A model generated the notes under the pieces. It was given only the letters and a program-made list of their open reading frames with translations, ran no database searches and was not told where the DNA came from. Positions 42,486-49,871 of a stretch of 64,000 bases of DNA are shown piece by piece (the first letter of the stretch is position 1; every line of letters starts with the position of its first letter). A program made the translations under genes and the position numbers. Source of the DNA: Mucilaginibacter corticis (GTDB lineage Bacteria > Bacteroidota > Bacteroidia > Sphingobacteriales > Sphingobacteriaceae). The stretch is from positions 620,001-684,000 of the forward strand of contig NZ_VLPK01000001.1 in assembly GCF_007558865.1 (NCBI RefSeq). The letters are read 5' to 3'.

Positions 42486-44405
42486 ATGGCCAGACTAAAT
42501 CTATTGGAAGAAACCAGGTACGAAAAACTACCGGTAACCGTTTATGCAAACCCTGCTGCCGGCGCTGTAGCTGTAGCGCAACGTATTGCTGCCCTTATCC
42601 GCAGTAAACAAGCCGATGGCGAAAAGACCGTGCTTGGCCTGGCTACCGGTGTTACCCCAATTGCTGTTTATGCCGAGTTAATAAGGCTGCACAAAGAAGA
42701 GGGTTTGAGCTTTAAAAATGTGGTCACCTTTAACCTGGATGAATATTATCCTATGCAGCCCGGTTCTGTACAGAGCTATGTGCTGTTTATGAACCAAAAC
42801 CTGTTTGACCATATTGATATAGACCGCGATAACATTCATATTCCGGACGGCACACTGGCCGAAGATGAAATAGCTGCTTTTTGCCTTAACTACGAACGCC
42901 AAATTGAAGAATTAGGTGGGCTTGACCTGCAAGTTTTAGGGATAGGGCGTACCGGCCACATTGGCTTTAATGAGCCGGGATCGGCACCAAATTCGGGTAC
43001 ACGTTTAGTAACCCTTGATGACCTGACCCGAACCGATGCCGCCCGCGATTTTGGTGGCAAGGAAAATGTGCCTACCAAAGCCATCACCATGGGCGTAGGC
43101 ACCATATTTAAAGCGCGCGAAATTATTTTGATGGCCTGGAGCAAGAAAAAAGCGCCCATCATTAAAAAGGCTGTCGAGGGAGAGATCTCCGGCGATGTGC
43201 CGGCTACCTTCCTGCAATTGTCTGACAATGTAGAATTTATATTAGATGAGCCTGCCGCATCAGAACTTACCCGCTTTGATACACCTTGGCTGGTAAAAGA
43301 TTGTATTTGGGATAATGACCTGAAAAAGAAAGCGGTGATATGGCTGGCAGGCAAGGTTAACAAACCTATCCTTAAATTAATTGACGAAGATTATAACAAC
43401 AATGGCATGGCGCAACTTGCAACAGAGCAAGGGCCGGTTTACCAGATCAACATAGATATTTTCAGTCAGATACAGCATACCATAACCGGCTGGCCCGGCG
43501 GCAAACCAAATGCCGACGACAGCCACCGGCCAGAGCGTGCACAACCTGCTAAGAAACGTGCGGTAATATTCTCGCCACACCCTGATGATGATGTAATATC
43601 TATGGGTGGTACGTTTATCCGCCTGGTTGACCAGGGGCATGATGTGCACGTGGCTTATCAGACATCAGGCAACACAGCCGTTTGGGACGATGATGTATTA
43701 CGCTACGTAGAATTTGCTATTGATTTTAATAAAAGCATAAACGACGACAGCACCAAGCTGCAGGGCATACATAATGACATGCGGGCGTTCTTTGCTAAAA
43801 AACAGCCTAATCAAATTGATGCCCCTGAAGTACGTGCAGTAAAAGGCTTTATCCGAAAAAGTGAAGCCATTGCAGGTGCGCGTTATGCGGGCTTGCATGA
43901 CGACCATATCCATTTTATGGCGCTGCCATTCTATGAAACAGGCAAGGTCAGTAAAAATTCGGTAAGCCAGATTGATGTGCAAATGACTGTTGACCTGCTG
44001 CAAAAAATAAAACCTCACCAGATTTTTGCCGCAGGTGATTTTGCCGATCCGCATGGTACGCACATTGTCTGCTTTAACATCATATTAGCCGCGTTAAACC
44101 AGCTTAAAGAAACCGAAGACTGGGTAAAAGACTGCTGGCTGTGGATGTACCGCGGTGCCTGGTTTGAATTTGCTACGCACGAAATTGAAATGGCGGTACC
44201 CTTATCGCCTGATGAGGTATTGCGCAAGCGCTACGCCATATTTAAGCATCAGTCGCAAAAAGACCCTGCCGTTTTCCCGGGAGAAGACTCACGCGAGTTT
44301 TGGGTACGTGCCGAGGACCGCAACCGCGAAACCGCCGAAAGCTATGACCAATTGGGCTTTGCAGAATACGCGGCAATGGAAGCATTTAAAAGGTATTTTT
44401 ATTAG
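42486..44405 (+). CDS. nagB: Glucosamine-6-phosphate deaminase fused to a PIG-L deacetylase-like domain
   Basis: A 639-residue cytoplasmic fusion. Residues ~1-270 are a NagB-type glucosamine-6-phosphate deaminase, with VTFNLDEYYPM and the catalytic loop LGIGRTGHIGFNEPGS at ~152-167. Residues ~355-639 are a PIG-L/LmbE-type domain with the zinc motif SPHPDDDVISMGGTF at ~363. NagB converts GlcN6P to fructose-6-phosphate and ammonia; the PIG-L domain may deacetylate an N-acetylated amino sugar first. The fusion is a known Bacteroidetes architecture. The DUF5009 gene downstream may belong to the same amino-sugar pathway. Confidence 0.9.
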   Translation: MARLNLLEETRYEKLPVTVYANPAAGAVAVAQRIAALIRSKQADGEKTVLGLATGVTPIAVYAELIRLHKEEGLSFKNVVTFNLDEYYPMQPGSVQSYVLFMNQNLFDHIDIDRDNIHIPDGTLAEDEIAAFCLNYERQIEELGGLDLQVLGIGRTGHIGFNEPGSAPNSGTRLVTLDDLTRTDAARDFGGKENVPTKAITMGVGTIFKAREIILMAWSKKKAPIIKKAVEGEISGDVPATFLQLSDNVEFILDEPAASELTRFDTPWLVKDCIWDNDLKKKAVIWLAGKVNKPILKLIDEDYNNNGMAQLATEQGPVYQINIDIFSQIQHTITGWPGGKPNADDSHRPERAQPAKKRAVIFSPHPDDDVISMGGTFIRLVDQGHDVHVAYQTSGNTAVWDDDVLRYVEFAIDFNKSINDDSTKLQGIHNDMRAFFAKKQPNQIDAPEVRAVKGFIRKSEAIAGARYAGLHDDHIHFMALPFYETGKVSKNSVSQIDVQMTVDLLQKIKPHQIFAAGDFADPHGTHIVCFNIILAALNQLKETEDWVKDCWLWMYRGAWFEFATHEIEMAVPLSPDEVLRKRYAIFKHQSQKDPAVFPGEDSREFWVRAEDRNRETAESYDQLGFAEYAAMEAFKRYFY

Positions 44406-44414
44406 GATTTTGAT

Positions 44415-44438
44415 AGAGACGCAATGTATTGCGTCTCT
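44415..44438 (+). repeat. AGAGACGCAAT perfect palindrome
   Basis: AGAGACGCAAT-GT-ATTGCGTCTCT, 11-base arms, 10 bases after the nagB stop. A degenerate relative is at 17925. It may also serve as a transcription terminator hairpin, although no T-run follows. Confidence 0.6.
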
Positions 44439-44451
44439 ACCGACGTAACTC

Positions 44452-44575
44452 CGCTGTTCGAAGTCTCTGACTTCGAACTACTATGCAAATAGTCTTTAGA
44501 CTATTGATTAATAAAATCCATAATGTAGTCGCAGACTACAGGCATAATCGTCCAATTTGCAAACTTCGGACAGCG
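44452..44575 (+). repeat. 124-bp MITE-like element, copy 1
   Basis: Bounded by imperfect 13-base terminal inverted repeats CGCTGTTCGAAGT and ACTTCGGACAGCG (one mismatch). Inside are three hairpins: TTCGAAGTCTCTGACTTCGA, AATAGTCTTTAGACTATT and GTAGTCGCAGACTAC. A second copy of the same length and largely identical sequence is at 45509-45632. No transposase is encoded. Confidence 0.8.
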
Positions 44576-44707
44576 AAAATCATCCAAAACTTACCTCTGT
44601 AACTTGTTTGTAGCAGTCGCCGGTTTGTTACAAAAATGACCATGCTTATCGGCAGTTGCCAAGGTCTTAGATTGTAAATTTACATTGAAATTAACACATC
44701 TAAAACC

Positions 44708-45220
44708 ATGAAAAAGCCTTATTTAATTACGCTTATATTAGCGTTAAGCACCTTATTTGCACAAGCCCAAAACAGTACACCGCATCATTCGCAGCCTGAC
44801 AGTCTTATCAAATTAATACCTGTCGGCGAAGGTAACCATTCATCCTATTTATACACTATTGGCGGCAAACTGCAAACTCCCGAAGATGTTAAGATGAAAA
44901 TATTGGCCTATGCACCATCAGCCCTGGAATATCGCGCGGCTAAAAAAAGCGCGGTGTGGAGTTGGGTATCTTTGGGCGGTTTCGCTGCATCGGGCACAGC
45001 CGCAACCATTGAATACGCCACCCACAATAAAAGCGCGGGCGAAACAATTGGTGTTGTTAACGGTAAACCGGAGTTCATCTATCAGCACCATAACCTTACC
45101 GGCGCATATATTTTTACAGGATTAGCCAGCGCGTTCCTGGTATCTACAGTAATAAATTTTGTTAAGGCAGCCAGGCATGGTAAAAAGTCCATAAAATTAT
45201 ATAATGCGCAATATGAATAA
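44708..45220 (+). CDS. Hypothetical exported protein with two membrane segments
   Basis: A 170-residue precursor. The signal peptide LITLILALSTLFAQAQ is followed by a short domain containing KLIPVGEGNHSSYLYTIGG, then a hydrophobic segment (VWSWVSLGGFAASGTAATIE) and a second one near the C-terminus (LTGAYIFTGLASAFLVSTVI) with a positive tail. I do not recognise the family; small proteins of this kind are frequent in Bacteroidetes. It lies between the two 124-bp elements and has its own terminator downstream. Confidence 0.55.
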   Translation: MKKPYLITLILALSTLFAQAQNSTPHHSQPDSLIKLIPVGEGNHSSYLYTIGGKLQTPEDVKMKILAYAPSALEYRAAKKSAVWSWVSLGGFAASGTAATIEYATHNKSAGETIGVVNGKPEFIYQHHNLTGAYIFTGLASAFLVSTVINFVKAARHGKKSIKLYNAQYE

Positions 45221-45383
45221 GCAGAAATCGCATATCCAGAACAGCGCTTTTCGGCCGTTGTTGGTGTTATCAGGTAACTATATAACTGTCAGAACAAGCC
45301 TATCAAAAAGTTAGGTAACAAAAATTATTGAAGTCTCGTAAAACATAATGGCCGTACAGATATAATTTTTTGCCAATCCCCAT

Positions 45384-45409
45384 GCCCGTCATTAGTGACG
45401 GGCTTTTTT
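45384..45409 (+). terminator. Intrinsic terminator
   Basis: GCCCGTCA-TTAG-TGACGGGC with six T after it, 163 bases downstream of the hypothetical exported protein stop. The spacer between them holds no gene I can support. Confidence 0.8.
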
Positions 45410-45508
45410 CTTATCTAACGTTCGGCAATACAATCAATAAGTATAAATGTTAGAAGTAAATGCCCCGTCAGTATCGCGCATAAAGGGCATTCCCCATTAT
45501 TTTACCCC

Positions 45509-45632
45509 CGCTGTTCGAAGTCTCTGACTTCGAACTATTATGCAAATAGTCTTTAGACTATTGATTAATAAAATTCACAATGTGGTTGCAAAATACAGGC
45601 ATAATCGTCCGATTTGCAAACTTCGGATAGCG
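45509..45632 (+). repeat. 124-bp MITE-like element, copy 2
   Basis: Same direction and same length as the element at 44452. Ends are CGCTGTTCGAAGT and ACTTCGGATAGCG. The inner hairpin GTAGTCGCAGACTAC of copy 1 is degraded here (GTGGTTGCAAAATAC), so the copies have diverged after duplication. Confidence 0.8.
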
Positions 45633-45704
45633 AAATAGTTGTCATATAATCCTGCATTTTGCACCTTAGCATAGAATAATTACTTTAGGCGATTATAAAT
45701 CGCC

Positions 45705-46820
45705 ATGCCGAAAAAAGTAAGATCATCCTCACAAACTTCACGCCTCCTATCGCTCGATGTATTTCGCGGGGCAACTGTGGCAGCTATGATACTGGTTAAT
45801 GATCCCGGCGACTGGGAGCATATTTACGCGCCGCTTGAACACTCCAAATGGAACGGCTGTACCCCTACCGACCTGATATTTCCGTTCTTTTTGTTTATCG
45901 TTGGGGTATCTATAGTTTACGCCATGGAGCGCAAGGCGCTTAACCCGGCCAACCACGCCAAAATGTTGTGGACTGCATTGCGCCGCGGCGTAGTGCTGAT
46001 CGCTATCAGCTTGGCTATACAACTGATATTGCATCCCGGTTTTGAGCACCTGCGTTTCCCCGGGGTGTTGCAGCGCATTGGCGTAGTATTTTTTATTTGT
46101 ACGGTGTTGTATCTAAAAGCATCGCAAAAAGTGCGCGACTGGCTGTTTGCAATTTTATTGATTGGCTACTACCTGCTGATGACTTTTGTACCCGTACCTG
46201 ATACCGGCGTAGCCAGCCTGATACCCGAAACCAATATGGGTGCCTGGGTTGACCGCATGGTTTTTACAACCAATCATCTCTGGAACGAATCGCACACCTG
46301 GGACCCTGAAGGCTTATTGGGCACATTGCCTGCTATTGCCACCGGCTTGTTCGGCATCCGCGTGGGCAACTGGTTAAAACGCCCCAATCGTGAGGATAGC
46401 GTTAAGGTAAGCTGGATGTTTATCTACGGCGTATTGGCCGTGGTTGCAGGCCTGATCTGGGATCTGTTCTTCCCCATCAATAAAGCACTTTGGACAAGCT
46501 CATTTGTGTTATTTGCCGGCGGCTGGGCAACCATCGCGCTAGCATTTTCTTACTGGATAATTGATGTGCAGGGGCATACGCATTTCACAAAATTCTTCTT
46601 GCCGTTTGGCGCTAATGCCATTACGGCTTACGTGTTGTCAGATTTTGTTCCGCATTACATCAACAAGATCCGGATCGGCGGCTCGTCGCTATACCAGATC
46701 CTTTTTCAGCCCTATTATTCGCCAAACAATGCCTCTGTTGCCAGCGCTGTTGTAATGACGCTGCTTATTTGGGTACTGATGTGGATACTGTACGTCCGCA
46801 AGATCATCATCAAGGTATAA
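45705..46820 (+). CDS. DUF5009 / heparan-alpha-glucosaminide acetyltransferase-like membrane protein
   Basis: A 371-residue membrane protein with about ten helices. The N-terminal LLSLDVFRGATVAAMILVND, a short loop with the probable catalytic histidine in EHSKWNGCTPTDLIFPFFLF, and LRFPGVLQRIGVVFFICT are the signature of the DUF5009 / NagX / HGSNAT-like acyltransferases. They are thought to acetylate amino sugars across the membrane, or to transport them. It stands near the amino-sugar enzyme NagB, but between them lies a hypothetical gene bracketed by repeats, so it is not an obvious operon. Confidence 0.85.
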   Translation: MPKKVRSSSQTSRLLSLDVFRGATVAAMILVNDPGDWEHIYAPLEHSKWNGCTPTDLIFPFFLFIVGVSIVYAMERKALNPANHAKMLWTALRRGVVLIAISLAIQLILHPGFEHLRFPGVLQRIGVVFFICTVLYLKASQKVRDWLFAILLIGYYLLMTFVPVPDTGVASLIPETNMGAWVDRMVFTTNHLWNESHTWDPEGLLGTLPAIATGLFGIRVGNWLKRPNREDSVKVSWMFIYGVLAVVAGLIWDLFFPINKALWTSSFVLFAGGWATIALAFSYWIIDVQGHTHFTKFFLPFGANAITAYVLSDFVPHYINKIRIGGSSLYQILFQPYYSPNNASVASAVVMTLLIWVLMWILYVRKIIIKV

Positions 46821-46915
46821 GTTGATGTTAAAGTATTAAAAATTAGCTTATAAATAATTTTTAACTAACCTTTGCGTTTTTGCATCTTAGCGAAAATATT
46901 TTCCAGGTACTAAAC

Positions 46916-49774
46916 ATGAATTTTAAAAAGACCATTTTTTTATGGGCTGTAACCGCACTTGTTACAACAGGCGGCGCGTTTGCCCAGGTTAAAAAGAAAA
47001 CTGCCGCGCCTGCTGCACGTAAAACCGCCGCGGGCGGTAAACAACAGGCAAAAGCAGCAGCGCCAAATGTATTGACCATTGACCCAAACGTTAAGACCGG
47101 CAAATTACCAAATGGGCTTACTTATTATATCCGCGCTAACAGTCAGCCTAAAGGCAAAGCGCAATTAGTATTGGTAAACAAAGTGGGTTCTGTAATAGAG
47201 ACCGATGCGCAACGCGGCCTGGCAAACTTTATACAGCACATGGCATTTAAAGGTACCCGCGATTTTTCAAAGAGCCAGTTGAATAGCTACCTTACCAAGC
47301 TGGGCAATCCGTTTGGCCCTGATACCAGTGCCTTTACAACTTATGATGAAACCGTTTATCAGATAGCCGTACCAGCAGATGCCAAAGAGCTGAACAATGG
47401 CTTTAACCTGCTGGCTAACTGGGCGGCGCGCATAACGTTTGATCCCGCTGCCGTAAATACCGAAAAAGATCTGCTTGCCGCTAAAGCTGCAGCAGGCGGC
47501 ACAGCCGACGATCGTTTACAATTGCAAACTTTACCTGTGGTACTAAATTCGCAATATGGTAACAGGTTACCTATCGGGACAGAAAGTGCTATAAAAACAT
47601 TTACAGCTGCTACCGCTAAAGGCTTTTATACAGAATGGTACCGGCCCGATCTGCAGGCTATCGTCGCCGTTGGCGATTTTGATCCGAAACAGGTAGAGGA
47701 AATGATAAGAAATAACTTTGGCACATTAAAAAATCCTGTACCAGAGAAACCGCTGCCACAATACACAACACCTGCAACGCCGGGCACAACGGTTAAGGTA
47801 GTTACCGAAAAAGGTTTCCCGTACACACTTTTCCAAATTATTGTAAAACATCCGCAAACTATAGTAAAAACACCATCGGATATTTTGCAATCTATCCGCA
47901 TCAATATATTTAACCAGATAATTGGCGCGCGTATCACTGATCTTACAAAGATCCCATCGGCCCCGATAACTTATGGGCAATCATCTTACACCGAATTTAC
48001 CGGAAAACAGGATGTTTTCTCAACTGTTGCTGCAACAAACGGCCCACAAGGCCTGGAAGCCGCGGTAAAAGCCGTTACTTCCGAATTAGAACGGGCACGC
48101 AAGTTTGGTTTCACCATAACAGAGCTTGAACGGGCCAAGCAAAGCGCGCTTGAACGGATGTCCGGCGAGTATAGTGCAAAAAACAATATACCATCGGGCA
48201 ACTTTGCCGGCGCTTATGAGCATAATTTTTTAACCAAACAGGCAATCCCGGGTATTGATTATGAGTACAATTACTATGTTAACAACATAGGCAAAATAAG
48301 TGTTGAAGAAATGAACGCGCTGGCTGCCCGTTTGATCACCGACCAAAACCGCGTGATCTTGTTAGAAGCTCCGGATGCTGAAAAAGACAAGTTGCCATCA
48401 GAGCAAACTTTGCTAAAATGGATGACAGAAGCCAGTAATGGTCTGACGGCGTATGTTGATGAAAGCGAAACACCGTTTATGGCGACAAGGCCAAAATCCG
48501 GGCAAGTTGCCGCCTTAAAAACAGACAGCGTAATAGGCGTGGCAAATGTTACCCTTAACAATGGTGTAAAAGTAATTTTAAAACCTACCCGGTTTGCACA
48601 AAATCAGATCTTGATCTCGGCTTATAGCCCGGGCGGTACCTCACTGGCAAGCGACCAGGATTTCGTATCGGCAAATTTTGCAGCGCAGGTTATCGGCAAC
48701 AGTGGTGTGGGGTCATTTAACCAGACACAGGTTGTTAAGATGATGCGCGACAAATCTTTTAGCATCACCCCATACATCGGCGACGTAACTCAGGGTGTTT
48801 CGGGCTACTCGGTTCCGGGAGATCTTGAATCGGCTATGCAGATGTTAAACCTTTATTTTACCAATCCGCGTAAAGACGCCGATGTATGGCAAAGCTATAT
48901 CAGCAAAGCAAAAGCCGGTCTGACCAGAAGTAAATATGATCCTGCTGTAATATACCAGGATACCGTACAGGCAGTGTTAAATGGTTATGCCCCACGCGCC
49001 ATGCCGTTAACTGAAGAACAGTTAAATGCCGCCAGTCTTGACAAAGCCTACAGCTTTTTTAAAGACCGCTTTGCCGATGCCAGCAACTTCACCTTTACTT
49101 TTACAGGTAACTTTACCGTAAATGAAATAGTGCCTTATATAGCTACCTACCTGGGTAGCCTGCCGGCCTCGCATAATGCAGAAACGTTTAAAAACTTAGG
49201 CCTTCGCCCACCTGCCGGGCAAATCACCAAAACTGTTTACAAGGGCACCAATGATAAAGCTACTATACAGTTGATATACAATGGCAGCTATGATTTTAAC
49301 GAAGCCAACAATATTCAATTAGATGGTTTAGAAGAGATCCTGAACATCCGCCTTGTTGATTCGCTTAAAGAAGGAAATGGCATCTACTCGCCAAACGTAC
49401 AGGTAAGCTATGTTAAAAATCCCGAGGGAAGATATAAAGTTACCATAGGCTTTTTAGCCGATGCCAATAATGTAGACAAAGCTGTAGCCACCATGGTGGG
49501 CGAAATAAACAAGATCAAGCAGAACGGCCCTGTATCAAAAGATGTTCAGTTATTTATTGCACGCGATGCACGTAACAGGCAGGCGCAGTTTAAGCAAAAC
49601 TCATTTTGGGAAGTTTCATTAAATACAACGTCGCAAAATCAACAGGACCCAGACAAGTTGCTGACCCGCATACAGGAGCTTAGCCAGGTAACCGATCAAA
49701 GTATTAAAGATACAGCCAATAAATATTTAGGCAATAACTTAATAAAAGCCATACTGATGCCTGAGAAGAAATAA
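46916..49774 (+). CDS. M16 family peptidase homologue, apparently inactive
   Basis: From ATG 46916 the product has 952 residues with signal peptide LWAVTALVTTGGAFAQ, followed by an Ala/Lys-rich linker. The frame reaches TTG 46880, but the signal fixes the start. It has the full four-domain M16 (pitrilysin/insulysin-like) layout: TGKLPNGLTYYIRANSQPKG at the start and FTGNFTVNEIVPYIATYLGS in the fourth domain. The zinc motif HxxEH is replaced by NFIQH (residues 104-108) in LANFIQHMAFKGT: the first His and the Glu are lost. It is probably a non-catalytic periplasmic subunit. A catalytic partner is not in the window. Confidence 0.85.
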   Translation: MNFKKTIFLWAVTALVTTGGAFAQVKKKTAAPAARKTAAGGKQQAKAAAPNVLTIDPNVKTGKLPNGLTYYIRANSQPKGKAQLVLVNKVGSVIETDAQRGLANFIQHMAFKGTRDFSKSQLNSYLTKLGNPFGPDTSAFTTYDETVYQIAVPADAKELNNGFNLLANWAARITFDPAAVNTEKDLLAAKAAAGGTADDRLQLQTLPVVLNSQYGNRLPIGTESAIKTFTAATAKGFYTEWYRPDLQAIVAVGDFDPKQVEEMIRNNFGTLKNPVPEKPLPQYTTPATPGTTVKVVTEKGFPYTLFQIIVKHPQTIVKTPSDILQSIRINIFNQIIGARITDLTKIPSAPITYGQSSYTEFTGKQDVFSTVAATNGPQGLEAAVKAVTSELERARKFGFTITELERAKQSALERMSGEYSAKNNIPSGNFAGAYEHNFLTKQAIPGIDYEYNYYVNNIGKISVEEMNALAARLITDQNRVILLEAPDAEKDKLPSEQTLLKWMTEASNGLTAYVDESETPFMATRPKSGQVAALKTDSVIGVANVTLNNGVKVILKPTRFAQNQILISAYSPGGTSLASDQDFVSANFAAQVIGNSGVGSFNQTQVVKMMRDKSFSITPYIGDVTQGVSGYSVPGDLESAMQMLNLYFTNPRKDADVWQSYISKAKAGLTRSKYDPAVIYQDTVQAVLNGYAPRAMPLTEEQLNAASLDKAYSFFKDRFADASNFTFTFTGNFTVNEIVPYIATYLGSLPASHNAETFKNLGLRPPAGQITKTVYKGTNDKATIQLIYNGSYDFNEANNIQLDGLEEILNIRLVDSLKEGNGIYSPNVQVSYVKNPEGRYKVTIGFLADANNVDKAVATMVGEINKIKQNGPVSKDVQLFIARDARNRQAQFKQNSFWEVSLNTTSQNQQDPDKLLTRIQELSQVTDQSIKDTANKYLGNNLIKAILMPEKK

Positions 49775-49796
49775 TCAGGTATTTATCAGACAAACT

Positions 49797-49830
49797 AAAA
49801 AGTCCTGCCCTCAAAACGGCAGGACTTTTT
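49797..49830 (+). terminator. Terminator of the M16 gene
   Basis: AAAAAGTCCTGCC and its complement GGCAGGACTTTTT with a short loop; the T-run follows directly. The same structure could work in reverse. Confidence 0.85.
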
Positions 49831-49871
49831 TATTTCAATCACAAAACATTTATTATTTTGTTAGTTGAATA

